In this document: positions 1-9,394 of the stretch, one piece after another
Layout: each line of letters begins with the position of its first letter
How positions within the stretch are numbered: position 1 is the first letter of the stretch
Source: Anoxybacteroides rupiense
GTDB taxonomy: Bacteria > Bacillota > Bacilli > Bacillales > Anoxybacillaceae
Reading direction: 5' to 3'
Length of the DNA: 64,000 bases
NCBI RefSeq assembly: GCF_014196195.1
Contig: NZ_JACIDF010000001.1
Span: 620,001-684,000 of the forward strand
The notes under the pieces: generated by a model
The model's database searches: none
Told to the model about the DNA's origin: nothing
What the model saw: the letters and a program-made list of their open reading frames with translations, nothing else
Position numbers and translations under genes: made by a program

Positions 1-373
1 CGTTAATTTCCAGCACAATACGATCTAAGGACAAGCCCTTCTCTTTATATTGAAACAATAAAGATAAAAATGACTCTGCCCGATCCATCATCAATAAATT
101 AGCATCTTGATTAAGAAAAATAAGCAGCGAATGGTCATCATTCAATAAAAAATGGTCAAGCGCCTTTCTTGTTACGACTTCATCGACTTCTAAGCGAAAT
201 TCCTCCGGAATGGCTTCGTCATGAAAAAAAGGGCCTAAGCTTACAATTCCATCCTCAGAGCGATATCTGCCTAGTACTTCATAGCCGATGACGCGATGCT
301 CATCAGCGCTAAAGATCGCTTGGTAATACGGGATGACGCGTTGCAAATTAGTTACAATATCTAACGCATCCAT
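1..373 (-). CDS. ykuI: EAL-domain-like c-di-GMP protein YkuI, N-terminal part
   Basis: Reading from an ATG at 373 after an AGAGGTG ribosome-binding site, the frame stays open to the window edge, giving the first ~124 residues. It starts MDALDIVTNLQRVIPYYQAI and contains GYEVLGRYR where EAL phosphodiesterases carry the E-A-L motif, then FLNQD and the start of VLEIN. This matches the N-terminus of B. subtilis YkuI, an EAL-type c-di-GMP-binding protein followed by a PAS-like domain. The position beyond fadH and ykuE agrees with B. subtilis gene order. The C-terminal part lies outside, so the catalytic state cannot be judged. Confidence 0.85.
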   Translation of the reverse strand, partial: MDALDIVTNLQRVIPYYQAIFSADEHRVIGYEVLGRYRSEDGIVSLGPFFHDEAIPEEFRLEVDEVVTRKALDHFLLNDDHSLLIFLNQDANLLMMDRAESFLSLLFQYKEKGLSLDRIVLEIN

Positions 374-864
374 GCTGCTCACCTCTTTTTGCACTCGTCA
401 TTTTGCATATTATACCACACGATTCCCCTACCTCATAAAGAAAAAAATCGTTGCCATACTATAAGTCCGAACATGCTTTAAGGCATGCGCTCGTCGAACA
501 GTGAACGCTTTTACGGGCCAATCCCTTTGCTCGCTGGCGTTCCTGTTTAAGGGAAGAGGCAGAAAAGTTTGTTTGTAACTATATAAATACAACTTGATGT
601 CTCAACATGTGCCTCCCATGCCAAAAAGGAATGAGCCGATTTCGACGGCACGGTTTAGCTTGATCGAAGGAGGTCGATGACTTACCTTCCAACCATAAGT
701 TTTCACACATATCGTTCATTCATATTACACAGCATAAAGACAACAAACGAATGGATGTGTTCAATACCAATATATAGGCTCTCATGATAAGGTCTGTCAT
801 TCGTTTCAGCTTCATATCTGTTTCAGATCATATACTGCTTCAAAGTGAATTTCGATTGGATTAG
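374..864. other. Intergenic stretch without recognisable gene
   Basis: 491 bases between ykuI and the C39-like lipoprotein gene. No open frame with a ribosome-binding site was found on either strand. Around 665-692 there is a weak likeness to the hairpin core of the dispersed repeat found at 14984, 27831, 39396 and 42309, too degenerate to be sure. Confidence 0.5.
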
Positions 865-1614
865 GTGATGAACATGAACTATCTTTATATGGGAATAGCG
901 TTTTTTATGCTGCTTGGCTGCTCAAATGAAGAGAAAAAAGCAGCACCTCCGTCCCATTTGGCAAAAGAGGCAGAAAACCCTCATTTCCGTTATGAGCCGA
1001 AAGCGGTACAAAATCCCGAAAAAGTGATTCTGCATGTACCATTAATTAAGCAAGTTCCTGAGTTGAAATATGGATGTGAAGTAACAAGCTTAGCCATGGT
1101 GCTGCAATATGCAGGAGTCCAAGTAAATAAACTGACCTTAGCCAAACAAATAAAAAAGGATTTAGATCCGAAAATAAGAGATCGACATGGAAACATCATT
1201 TCATGGGGAAATCCGGCAGACGGATTTGTTGGAGATATGACTGGAAAATCGAGCGGTTATGCCGTGTTTGATGAACCGATTGTAGAGCTGATGGAAAAAT
1301 ATCTGCCAGAACGTGCCATTAATTTAACTGGACAACCTTTCACTGAGCTGCTTAGGTACGTTTCCAATGGCCATCCCGTTGTTGTTTGGACAACAGGAGA
1401 TTATCGCCTTCCAGATCGTTGGGAAAGCTGGAAACACGGTGGGCAAACGATTCGTACACCGCTCGATTTGCATGCGGTTGTTCTTGTCGGTTTTGATTCA
1501 GATTTTGTTTATATCAACGATCCTCTCTGGGGAAAAAAAGCACATCAAGTAAACAAGCAGCAGTTTATTCGTTCATGGATAGCCTTAAAAAAAAGAGCGG
1601 TTTCCTATAATTGA
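865..1614 (+). CDS. C39-like papain-fold lipoprotein (Peptidase_C39_2 type)
   Basis: The N-terminus has a short hydrophobic segment ending in the lipobox FMLLGC (Cys about residue 19), so the product should be a lipoprotein anchored outside the membrane. The body shows the C39-like layout: catalytic-type Cys in YGCEVTSLAMVLQYAG (about 70), His in LDLHAVVLVGF (about 205) and an NDP motif (about 219). Such proteins are presumed peptidases or amidases; the substrate is unknown. Starts at GTG 865, ATG 868 and ATG 874 are all possible because the ribosome-binding site (TTAGGTG) is weak. It stands alone, convergent with fadH, sharing a bidirectional terminator. Confidence 0.75.
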   Translation: MMNMNYLYMGIAFFMLLGCSNEEKKAAPPSHLAKEAENPHFRYEPKAVQNPEKVILHVPLIKQVPELKYGCEVTSLAMVLQYAGVQVNKLTLAKQIKKDLDPKIRDRHGNIISWGNPADGFVGDMTGKSSGYAVFDEPIVELMEKYLPERAINLTGQPFTELLRYVSNGHPVVVWTTGDYRLPDRWESWKHGGQTIRTPLDLHAVVLVGFDSDFVYINDPLWGKKAHQVNKQQFIRSWIALKKRAVSYN

Positions 1615-1632
1615 AACCGCCTTCTTTTATCA
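1590..1632. terminator. Bidirectional terminator between C39-like gene and fadH
   Basis: Stem GCGGTTTC (1597-1604) and GAAACCGC (1613-1620), flanked by an A-run on the left and a T-rich tract on the right, so it can end transcripts from both sides. It overlaps the stop codon of the C39-like gene. Confidence 0.8.
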
Positions 1633-1633
1633 A

Positions 1634-2398
1634 TTAAAACGGATATTGGTTTAGCCATTGCCCCCCATCTATTGTAATGCATTCCCCATTGATGTAAGCG
1701 GCTTCATCTGAAAGCAAAAAAGCAGCAAGTCCAGCAATTTCTTCAGGTGTTCCAAGCCGGCCAAGCGGCACACTTGCCAATGTTCGCTTCGCTGCTTCCT
1801 CGGATTCCCAAAGCTTTTCCGCTCCTCCTGTTCGTTCAATCGGACCAGGAGCGATCGCATTCACACGAATCCCATATTTTCTGCCCCATTCTACAGCAAG
1901 TGTGCGCGTCATCGCTAACACGCCAGCTTTCGCGCACGCCGAATGGATAACGCCAGCACCGGCATTCCACGCATATGTAGCAACCATGTTAATAATGGTG
2001 CCTTTTGCTTTTTTATTGATCCAATAATTCCCTATTTCTCGACTGCAATAAAATGTTCCGTTCAGCACAATGTTGATCACGCTATTCCATCCATTAATTG
2101 ATAGCTTTTCAGCTGGACAAATAAAATTTCCTGCTGCATTATTAATTAATGCGTCAATTTGCCCAAATTCCGCATCCGTGCGCTGAACCATTTCGGCGAC
2201 GAGTTCAGGTTCACGCACATCCATTTGAATCGGCAGCACCATTCCTTCCGCTGTCTCAATTTCCTTTTTCACCTCTTCTAACGCCTCTAATCTCCTTCCT
2301 GTGATCACAACACGAGCTCCCTCTGCCACAAACCGCTTGGCCATATATTTTCCCATTCCGCTGGATGCACCTGTTACAATAATCACTTTTCCCTGCAC
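1634..2398 (-). CDS. fadH: 2,4-dienoyl-CoA reductase FadH (YkuF)
   Basis: A 254-residue short-chain dehydrogenase, the same length as B. subtilis FadH/YkuF. It has the TGASSGMG cofactor motif (about 9-16), NNAAGNFICPAEKL, HSACAKAG and an IDGGQWLNQYPF C-terminus typical of this subfamily. The enzyme reduces 2,4-dienoyl-CoA intermediates in beta-oxidation of unsaturated fatty acids in the cytosol. As in other dienoyl-CoA reductases the active-site Tyr of the common YxxxK motif is not in its usual form (the segment reads SACAK). The start is GTG at 2398, five bases after GGGGGAG; an overlapping ATG at 2400 is out of frame. A FadR-type operator lies just upstream. Confidence 0.9.
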   Translation of the reverse strand: MQGKVIIVTGASSGMGKYMAKRFVAEGARVVITGRRLEALEEVKKEIETAEGMVLPIQMDVREPELVAEMVQRTDAEFGQIDALINNAAGNFICPAEKLSINGWNSVINIVLNGTFYCSREIGNYWINKKAKGTIINMVATYAWNAGAGVIHSACAKAGVLAMTRTLAVEWGRKYGIRVNAIAPGPIERTGGAEKLWESEEAAKRTLASVPLGRLGTPEEIAGLAAFLLSDEAAYINGECITIDGGQWLNQYPF

Positions 2399-2419
2399 AT
2401 TTTCTCCCCCTTAAATTAC

Positions 2420-2437
2420 TGACTGATTATTCATTCA
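2420..2437. promoter_or_regulatory. Putative FadR operator upstream of fadH
   Basis: TGACTGATTATTCATTCA is a near-perfect palindrome that matches the Bacillus FadR box (TGAATGANTANTCATTCA) at all but one or two positions. It lies about 20 bases upstream of the fadH start, where a repressor responsive to long-chain acyl-CoA would act. Confidence 0.75.
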
Positions 2438-2666
2438 TTTTTATTTTACTATAAATATACATAATTTTCTAACATTTTTATCGGTCTATATCCATACTTC
2501 TTGAAAATAAAACAAACGGAAAGACAAATCGGCTGTTTCCACGACGAAAAACCGATATTTTTACCTGCAAGAGACAACCAATGAAAAGCTGAGCTTGATC
2601 TATTACTTTTCTGTTTTTGATTCTCCATTTATAATATAAATAATGGGGAAAGGACGTAGATAATTC

Positions 2667-3554
2667 ATGAAAACCACGCCACAAATGAACAGAAGAACAT
2701 TTCTCAAAAAAAGTATTGGCTCCCTGCTCGGAGGCATGTTTATCGCTTCCTTCGGGTATTACTACGCTCGTTTTATCGAGCCAAGCCGGCTGACCATCAG
2801 TAAACATTCAATTACTCATCCATTAATCCCCAAGAGCTTCGATGGTATGACGATTGTACAATTTAGCGACACACATCTCGGAGATTATTATTCACTCGAG
2901 CGGCTGAACCAGCTTGTTAGCCAAATCAACGATATCAAGCCCGATTTGGTTGTTTTTACTGGGGATTTGATCGATGCTCCTCATCAATATCCTCATGCTC
3001 ATCAAATTATTCCTATCCTTTCCAGAATTCGTGCTCCGTTTGGGAAGTTCTCCATTTATGGAAACCACGATCATGGAGGTTATGGAACGAATCTATACCG
3101 AAATATCATGAATCAGGCCGGATTTCATATGCTTGTGAACGAACATGCGATCATCCAGCTCGTCGATAAAAGCAAAATCGCGATTGCGGGCATGGACGAT
3201 TTAATGCTTGGCCGCCCGCATTTTGAACAAACCTTTCAACAAATTCCTCCATCTACCTATACCATTTTATTATTGCATGAACCAGATGGAGCCATTCAAG
3301 CGGCGCATTACCCTGTCCATCTGCAGTTATCAGGGCATAGTCACGGCGGCCAGATCCAGCTTCCTTTCATCGGTCCTCTGATCACACCTCCACTGGCCAT
3401 TCAGTATTATGAAGGATTTTATGAGGTGGGGAAAATGAGGCTTTATGTCAATCGAGGCCTAGGCACAACTCGAATGCCATTGCGCTTTTTAACTCCTCCT
3501 GAATTAACAATCTTTACATTAAAGCATCAACCATCGTCGGCGTCGGATGGTTGA
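2667..3554 (+). CDS. ykuE: Tat-exported metallophosphoesterase YkuE
   Basis: The N-terminus MNRRTFLKKSIG is a twin-arginine signal (RRxFLK) followed by a hydrophobic segment, as in B. subtilis YkuE, a known TatAyCy substrate. The calcineurin-like metal-binding motifs appear in order: FSDTHLGD, FTGDLID, GNHDHGG and GHSHGGQ. It probably hydrolyses phosphoesters at the cell surface with a dinuclear metal centre. 295 residues is normal. The start at 2667 follows GGGGAAAGGA; an internal Met at 2685, just before the RR motif, lacks its own site. It is divergent from fadH. Confidence 0.9.
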   Translation: MKTTPQMNRRTFLKKSIGSLLGGMFIASFGYYYARFIEPSRLTISKHSITHPLIPKSFDGMTIVQFSDTHLGDYYSLERLNQLVSQINDIKPDLVVFTGDLIDAPHQYPHAHQIIPILSRIRAPFGKFSIYGNHDHGGYGTNLYRNIMNQAGFHMLVNEHAIIQLVDKSKIAIAGMDDLMLGRPHFEQTFQQIPPSTYTILLLHEPDGAIQAAHYPVHLQLSGHSHGGQIQLPFIGPLITPPLAIQYYEGFYEVGKMRLYVNRGLGTTRMPLRFLTPPELTIFTLKHQPSSASDG

Positions 3555-3557
3555 TGC
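3524..3557 (+). terminator. Strong hairpin at the end of ykuE
   Basis: Perfect 12-bp stem, GCATCAACCATC against GATGGTTGATGC, with a 10-base loop, overlapping the ykuE stop codon. There is no clear T-run after it, so it may act as an mRNA 3-prime stabiliser or weak terminator. Confidence 0.5.
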
Positions 3558-3647
3558 ACTGATTTAAGGTTGAGAATTCAAGCAGTATGGACCATCGTTG
3601 CCTCATCATCCTCAACTAGTATCACGGGTTTATCCACCTTCCTCTTT

Positions 3648-5729
3648 CTATTCTTCATCTTCTTTGACGCGATAGGCTAAATTAAATAGCCACAATTGAC
3701 TGTCAATTTCCCGTTCCCCCTTCGCTTTTTTCACATAATGATACTCACCATACCTATCCTGTTCCCTAGCTTTCACATTATCCGCAAGCAAGATAGACAA
3801 AATGTCCACAATTCTTGATTTTAAATGATCAGCTAAAATCGGAAATAAAATTTCCACTCGTTTATCCATGTTACGCGTCATCATATCAGCTGATGATAGA
3901 AACACTTTCTCCGCTCCATTATGCTGGAAATAGTAAATTCGGCTATGTTCAAGAAACCGACCAACAATACTGCGGACGCGAACGCGATCACTAACTCCCG
4001 GGATGCCCGGGCGAAGGCAGCAAATTCCGCGAACAATTAAATCAATATTCACCCCTGCTTGCGAAGCTTCATACAGTTTCGTAATCAGCTCTTTATCTGT
4101 CAGCGCATTCATCTTTGCAATAATACGTCCATTTCCGTGTTGACGATGCAGGCGAATCTCCTCATCAATGAGGTGAATAAATTGGCGGCGAATATCGAAT
4201 GGAGCAACGGATAGATAGTGAAAATGAGGTTTTTCCATATATCCGCTTAAATAGTTGAAAAAATTCGTAGCATCCTCGCCAAATTCACGGTTGGATGTTA
4301 TGAGACCTAAATCGGTATACAGTTTGGCTGTCGCATCATTATAATTTCCTGTACCTAAATGAATAAAGCGCTCGATTTTCCCATTTCGCTGCCTGACAAT
4401 CAGGGTGATCTTACTATGTGTTTTTAAATGCGTAATGCCATAAATGACATGACATCCTGATTTCTCCAGTTCTTTGGCCCATTGCACATTATTCTCTTCA
4501 TCAAAACGAGCTTTCAACTCAACAAGAACCGTTACTTGCTTGCCATTTTCCGCTGCCCGCTTCAAAGCTTCGATAATGGGAGAATCACCGCTGACGCGAT
4601 ACAATGTTTGCTTGATGGCGAGCACCTGCGGATCATCTGCCGCCTCCGATACAAAATCGATGACGGGTTCAAATGATTCATAAGGATGATGAAGCAAAAT
4701 ATCCTGTTCTGCCGCTTTTTCAAAAATGTCCTCCCCAGAATCCAAATCTCTTGGGGGCTGCGGAATAAGCGCCTCATATACCAAATGCTCTTTATATAAA
4801 GATAGTTCTTGATAAAAGCGGTAAAAGAAGGTCAAATCAAGCGGTCCGTCGATTTCATATAGGTCATCATGACCAATTTCTAATTCCTCTAATAAATAAT
4901 TTAAAATAAATGGATCAAACCCGTCCTTTCTTATTTCCAGACGAACAGCAGCTCCCCATTTTCGTTTTTTTAGCTCTTTTTCAATTTCTTTTAATAAATC
5001 GCGCGCACCTTCTTCATGGATCGTCAAATCGGCATTGCGCGTAATGCGAAATGGAGTCACTGAAATCACATCATATCCAGTAAATAACGTTTGAATATGA
5101 GCCGTAATGACATCCTCGAGCAACACATATACAAAGCGGTCAGATTCCGATGGGAGACGGATGAAGCGATTTAACACAGAGGGGACCTGAACAATCGTTA
5201 ATTTTCGTCTTTCCTCCTCTTCTTCAGCATCAAGCACAACTGCTAAATTTAAGCTTTTGTTCAGCAGCATCGGAAACGGACGGTACGCGTCCACGGCCAT
5301 TGGAGTTAAAACAGGGAAAATCCGTTCAGTAAAATACGCCTGCAAAAACTCCCTCTGCTTTTCCGTCCATTCATCTATAGCTGCCAAGTAAATCTTCTCT
5401 GCTTTTAACATGGGCAAAAGCTGTTCATTATAAAACCGATATTGAGCAGCTACTAGCTCATATACTTTTTCGGAAATTTTGTTTAGTTGCTGCTTCGGCG
5501 TCAGCCCCGCTTTATTTTCAGGTTTATTAAATCCTGCCTTTACTTGATCTTTTAAGCCGGCTACACGCACCATAAAAAATTCATCTAAATTCGAACTGAA
5601 AATCGCTAAAAATTTTAATCGTTCAAGCAATGGATTTCTCTCATCAAATGCTTCTTGCAACACACGTTTATTGAAAGCAAGCCAGCTTAATTCGCGATTA
5701 TTATAATAATTTGGATTATTTAGCTCCAT
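3648..5729 (-). CDS. ppk: Polyphosphate kinase
   Basis: 693 residues, typical for Ppk1. The N-terminal NRELSWLAFNKRVLQEA and FSSNLDEFFMVRVAG segments, the LKARFDEENN stretch and the phospho-histidine region THLKTHSKI (about 435), then FIHLGTGNYN, are family hallmarks. The enzyme reversibly transfers the gamma-phosphate of ATP onto inorganic polyphosphate through a phosphohistidine. The ATG at 5729 follows AAGGAAGG. It is the second gene of a ppx-ppk operon, 14 bases after the ppx stop, so synthesis and breakdown enzymes are made together. Confidence 0.95.
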   Translation of the reverse strand: MELNNPNYYNNRELSWLAFNKRVLQEAFDERNPLLERLKFLAIFSSNLDEFFMVRVAGLKDQVKAGFNKPENKAGLTPKQQLNKISEKVYELVAAQYRFYNEQLLPMLKAEKIYLAAIDEWTEKQREFLQAYFTERIFPVLTPMAVDAYRPFPMLLNKSLNLAVVLDAEEEEERRKLTIVQVPSVLNRFIRLPSESDRFVYVLLEDVITAHIQTLFTGYDVISVTPFRITRNADLTIHEEGARDLLKEIEKELKKRKWGAAVRLEIRKDGFDPFILNYLLEELEIGHDDLYEIDGPLDLTFFYRFYQELSLYKEHLVYEALIPQPPRDLDSGEDIFEKAAEQDILLHHPYESFEPVIDFVSEAADDPQVLAIKQTLYRVSGDSPIIEALKRAAENGKQVTVLVELKARFDEENNVQWAKELEKSGCHVIYGITHLKTHSKITLIVRQRNGKIERFIHLGTGNYNDATAKLYTDLGLITSNREFGEDATNFFNYLSGYMEKPHFHYLSVAPFDIRRQFIHLIDEEIRLHRQHGNGRIIAKMNALTDKELITKLYEASQAGVNIDLIVRGICCLRPGIPGVSDRVRVRSIVGRFLEHSRIYYFQHNGAEKVFLSSADMMTRNMDKRVEILFPILADHLKSRIVDILSILLADNVKAREQDRYGEYHYVKKAKGEREIDSQLWLFNLAYRVKEDEE

Positions 5730-5743
5730 CGTGCTTCCCTTCC

Positions 5744-7273
5744 TTATTCATTTTGCTGAAAATGCAATTCAATCGGGCGTTTGAGTATTTTCTCGATATG
5801 TTTTTTATTTTTTTCCGCCTGGTACTCCTCTGCTCGAAAATCTCCGCTACAAATGATGTTCATGATAATGGTGTCGCTCTGCTCAGACCATCTAATTTGC
5901 TGAACAATCTTTCGCTTCGTATCGTTTAGGCTATAAGCAAATTTTAAAAGAGCACCAAGAAAGCGAATGCGCTTTTGTTCTTCTTTCGTAAACCAACTGC
6001 TAAACGGAGCGATATACTGTTTAAATAACGGTTTATTTTTGTAAGAAGCCATAAGGGCAAGCTTTACGCGGTCCTTATGCATCAATCCATCAATGGTTCG
6101 ATTGGCCAATAAATAAAATGTATGCTGACTGCTTGATTCTTCATCAATATACTGCCCTAAATAAAACACCCGTGCAGCCCATTTCATATCCCGCACATCT
6201 TCATCTGTCAACGGGTATAATTGAAGCAAACGAATTTGCTCCACCATTTGCGAAAGAAGATGGGACACATATTCCACATCGTCTAAGCGAATATCATAAT
6301 CCTGTGCCAATTCGAAAAAGCTTTCTTGGAGAACGTTGGGAAATACTCTAGTCCCAAACGGTTGAGTGAATTCTTCATAAAAAATGCCATCGCGCAAGCC
6401 TTTTCTGCTCAACACAAACGAAGAAGCTTCTACGACATCATACAGTACACGAAAAACCTCCAATGCAGGAATCATTAAATCCGCACGATCCTTGGATAAA
6501 CCTTCTAATTTTTGAATGTCTTCAAATGGAAGTGAGGTTAGTAGCTTTCGAACGTCTAGCAGGTGCTTTCGTTTCATTTCGTATTGATGAACACCAGCAA
6601 GCGGATATCGGCACATAAGTTGATGAACTTGTACCACATTTCGAGCACTTCCCCCCATAGCAACAATAGGAACATTTCTTTGCAGCAGCCATGGCAAAGA
6701 GTGAAATTGCTCTTCTACATATTCGGCAAGAAGCTCTAACTCCTCATCTGTTGGAACGTTGCCCGCCACAAACTTTTGCTTTAATGACAAAACTCCGAAC
6801 GGAAAGCTGTGTAATTCATATAGTTGCCTGTCTTTATAATAAGTGATTTCTGTGCTACCGCCGCCAATATCTATTGTTATCGCTTCAGAAATGGGCGTAG
6901 AATTAACGACGGCAAGAAACCCGTAATAGGCTTCCTCCTCTTCAGTAAGTACCCGAATACAAAAATCTGTATTCGCTTCTATCCATTCAGCGATTTCTTG
7001 TTGGTTTTTCGCCTGGCGAATTGTAGCGGTAGCCACACATTTGACGCGTTCTAAACGATGATAGCGGGTAATTTCCTGAAAGCTTTGCAGTGTATTTAAT
7101 AAAAGCGACACGCCCGATTCCGCCAACATCTGGTCTTCTGTTAAATGGCTGCGAAGTCTTGCCACCACTTTTACATTTTCAACTTCACGCAACCGACCGC
7201 TTTTTTGCCGTTCATAAATCACTAAACGAATCGTATTTGATCCGATATCAATGATTCCGTACTTTTCTTTCAT
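5744..7273 (-). CDS. ppx: Exopolyphosphatase, Ppx/GppA family
   Basis: 509 residues with the actin-like phosphatase motifs GIIDIGSNTIRLVIYE at the N-terminus and TIDIGGGSTEIT (about 140-151), followed by a C-terminal HD-like helical domain. It should release phosphate from polyphosphate ends, and may act on (p)ppGpp as relatives do. The ATG at 7273 follows AAGGATG. It is the first gene of the ppx-ppk operon and divergent from ykyB. Confidence 0.93.
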   Translation of the reverse strand: MKEKYGIIDIGSNTIRLVIYERQKSGRLREVENVKVVARLRSHLTEDQMLAESGVSLLLNTLQSFQEITRYHRLERVKCVATATIRQAKNQQEIAEWIEANTDFCIRVLTEEEEAYYGFLAVVNSTPISEAITIDIGGGSTEITYYKDRQLYELHSFPFGVLSLKQKFVAGNVPTDEELELLAEYVEEQFHSLPWLLQRNVPIVAMGGSARNVVQVHQLMCRYPLAGVHQYEMKRKHLLDVRKLLTSLPFEDIQKLEGLSKDRADLMIPALEVFRVLYDVVEASSFVLSRKGLRDGIFYEEFTQPFGTRVFPNVLQESFFELAQDYDIRLDDVEYVSHLLSQMVEQIRLLQLYPLTDEDVRDMKWAARVFYLGQYIDEESSSQHTFYLLANRTIDGLMHKDRVKLALMASYKNKPLFKQYIAPFSSWFTKEEQKRIRFLGALLKFAYSLNDTKRKIVQQIRWSEQSDTIIMNIICSGDFRAEEYQAEKNKKHIEKILKRPIELHFQQNE

Positions 7274-7317
7274 GCTTGTTCATCCTTACGTTTATTTTTC
7301 ATTAATCATATCATATG

Positions 7318-7345
7318 TTGCAAACAAATGTTCATGCTGTATAAT
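7318..7345 (+). promoter_or_regulatory. Sigma-A-like promoter for ykyB
   Basis: TTGCAA (7318-7323), a 16-base spacer and a perfect TATAAT (7340-7345), about 38 bases upstream of the ykyB start. Confidence 0.65.
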
Positions 7346-7383
7346 AAAAGTACTAGACAAGCCTATTGAAAAGGAGACGAATC

Positions 7384-7821
7384 ATGGAGAGTTTAGAACC
7401 AACGATAGATAACTTAGCGAAAGCGATTTTCACTGTTAATCGCCATGCGAAAACAGCATTAAATCCATCTTTTTTATATCTGTTAAAGAAAAAGACGATT
7501 GAGAAGCTGATTAGTGAGGGCAAAGCCAAAAAGGTGGGTCTTCATTTCTCGCCGAATCCGCGCAACAGCCAACAGCAATCTGACGTTCTTGTCGCTGTCG
7601 GCAACTATTATTTTCATATTCCTCCGACAAAAGAAGACTTCGCAACTCTTCCGCACTTAGGGGCCTTAAATGGCGTTTATCGCAATCCTGTCGCAAAAAT
7701 GCCGCTGTCGCAAGCCAAAGCATTGTTACAGTCATATGCCGGCATCAGTGAAACACCAGCTAACAAACCTTCGCCAAGAACATACCAAAAGCCGGTATTT
7801 AAACGGCTCGGTGAACGTTAA
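7384..7821 (+). CDS. ykyB: YkyB-like conserved protein
   Basis: 145 residues starting MESLEPTIDNLAKAIFTVNR at the ATG at 7384, seven bases after AAGGAGA; a TTG at 7366 would precede the ribosome-binding site and is not used. The sequence matches the Bacillus YkyB family, including VGLHFSPNPRNSQQQSDVL and LPHLGALNGVYRNPVAKM. No catalytic motif is visible and the function is unknown. Position next to cheV and ppx agrees with B. subtilis, where ykyB neighbours the ykuC-ykuI region. It is probably soluble and cytosolic. Confidence 0.85.
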   Translation: MESLEPTIDNLAKAIFTVNRHAKTALNPSFLYLLKKKTIEKLISEGKAKKVGLHFSPNPRNSQQQSDVLVAVGNYYFHIPPTKEDFATLPHLGALNGVYRNPVAKMPLSQAKALLQSYAGISETPANKPSPRTYQKPVFKRLGER

Positions 7822-7893
7822 GGATGGAATGGAGCCGCTCTCTTTGAAATCTGGTCATTTCAGAATAAGCAAAACGAGACGCGCTTTTGCTCG

Positions 7894-7940
7894 CGCCGGT
7901 TGTCGGGTTTACTCGCCTTCGGCAACCGGCGCTCGTTTTT
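7894..7940 (+). terminator. Terminator of ykyB
   Basis: Stem CGCCGGTTG (7894-7902) and CAACCGGCG (7923-7931) followed by CTCGTTTTT. Confidence 0.75.
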
Positions 7941-8248
7941 CTATTCTTATTCTTTTCTGTCATTTCGGTTCATGAACAAGCAAATACACTTTATCATTCA
8001 ACCGTTTCTCTTACAGCCATCTTTTTTGTCCCTTTCTTTTTTATTTTTCATCAATCCCCTGCTTTTATCCCTTATTCTAATGAAGGCCTCAGCACTTTAT
8101 CGACCTGTCAGTTGTTCCTTGCAAAAGAGGAATCCTCTCTCGTTTGTATCTTTATATGAAATTCATCCTGCTTTTAGACGAGAAGCCCCTTGTTTCCGAT
8201 CATCGTGAACCATTAAGGCTTTTCATACCTAAAAATAGCATTTACATA

Positions 8249-8281
8249 AAAAAATGGACAGCCTTTTGCAGAGACTGTCCA
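8249..8281 (-). terminator. Terminator of cheV
   Basis: Stem TGGACAG / CTGTCCA (8255-8281), followed on the minus strand by a seven-T run. It is about 80 bases after the cheV stop. Confidence 0.75.
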
Positions 8282-8362
8282 ACGGTAACAGGAGGCTCTC
8301 AAAACCGCCATTCTATCCAGGACAAGGACAGCAAATGAATCGGTTTTATCTGTCACCACGGA

Positions 8363-9268
8363 TTATAAAATATATTTATCGATTACTTTCACAAGCTCGC
8401 CCACTTCTGGTTTGCTGACTTGCGCCGTCGCTCCAACTTTTTCGCCCTTATGACGCAAATCATCGGTAATAAGCGACGAGAAAATGATAACAGGAAGCTT
8501 GCTTAGTTTTTCATCCTCGCGGATTCTTTTCGTCAAATGATGTCCATCCATTTGCGGCATTTCAATATCAGTAATCACAAGCTGCACTTCCTGCTCAATG
8601 TCTTTCCCTTCTTTCACAATTGCTTGTAAATAATGAAGGGCTGCTTCTCCATCCTCGAAAAATTCAACAAGCACATAACCTGCTTCAGCAAGCGTGTCAT
8701 GCAACAGTTTACGCAAAAGCGGGGAATCCTCGGCAACCACGATTTTTTTATTCGAGCGTTCCCGTTTTCCGAGTTTTTTCACTTGCTGTACGTTAATCCC
8801 TGTTTCCGGGTTAATATCCACCACCATTTTTTCAAAATCAAGCAATAAAATCATTTTGCCTTCAAGCTTAACAACCCCGATTACCTGACCATCAAGTCCT
8901 TGATACATTTGGGAAGGCTTTTCGATTTGCCTCCAAGAAATTCGATGAATCCGAGTAACATTATGTACATGGAATACCACTTTTTGCTGATTAAACTCAG
9001 CAACAATAAATTTATCTTGCTGAGGCGTTTCCGATGGAGGAAAGCCGAGTGCCTTGGCCATATCAATAACGGGAAGCACCTCTCCCCGCAATTCGATAAT
9101 TCCTTCTATATTAGGATGAGAATGGGGAACTTTTGTAATGGGGACAGGATTTAAAATTTCTCTTACCTTCATCACATTAATAGCAAATTGGTTTGTACCG
9201 ATTAAAAATTCGACAATCTCCAATTCATTGGTTCCGCTTTCTAACAAAATCTCCCGTTTTTCATTCAT
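8363..9268 (-). CDS. cheV: Chemotaxis coupling protein CheV (CheW-receiver fusion)
   Basis: 301 residues, the usual CheV length. An N-terminal CheW domain (about 10-160; EFLIGTNQFAINVMKVREI, GIIELRGEVLPVIDM) couples receptors to the CheA kinase; a C-terminal receiver domain (about 175-300) has the acidic pocket VVAEDS, the phospho-acceptor Asp in VITDIEMPQMDG, and the later Ser and Lys (IIFSS, SKPE). Phosphorylation tunes adaptation. The ATG at 9268 lies after an AAGGACG-type site. It is a single-gene unit. Confidence 0.95.
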   Translation of the reverse strand: MNEKREILLESGTNELEIVEFLIGTNQFAINVMKVREILNPVPITKVPHSHPNIEGIIELRGEVLPVIDMAKALGFPPSETPQQDKFIVAEFNQQKVVFHVHNVTRIHRISWRQIEKPSQMYQGLDGQVIGVVKLEGKMILLLDFEKMVVDINPETGINVQQVKKLGKRERSNKKIVVAEDSPLLRKLLHDTLAEAGYVLVEFFEDGEAALHYLQAIVKEGKDIEQEVQLVITDIEMPQMDGHHLTKRIREDEKLSKLPVIIFSSLITDDLRHKGEKVGATAQVSKPEVGELVKVIDKYIL

Positions 9269-9368
9269 CTTCGATAACGTCCTTCCTCGTATAATGTCCT
9301 AATTTTATTATATTTTTTCCTAAGCAAATAAGAAACCTTTTTCTTTATAAATTCCTCTCTAAAAAATA

Positions 9369-9392
9369 AAGCTGCCTTCTTATCGGCAGCTT
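9369..9392. terminator. Terminator after the DUF1906 gene
   Basis: Stem AAGCTGCC (9369-9376) and GGCAGCTT (9385-9392), with A-rich sequence on its left that gives a T-run on the minus strand. Confidence 0.75.
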
Positions 9393-9394
9393 TT

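Larger units (their letters stand above)
7822..8362. other. Intergenic stretch between ykyB and cheV
   Basis: About 540 bases holding a terminator on each strand (7894-7940 and 8249-8281). The rest, 7946-8248, shows only short frames without ribosome-binding sites and no recognised gene. Confidence 0.5.
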
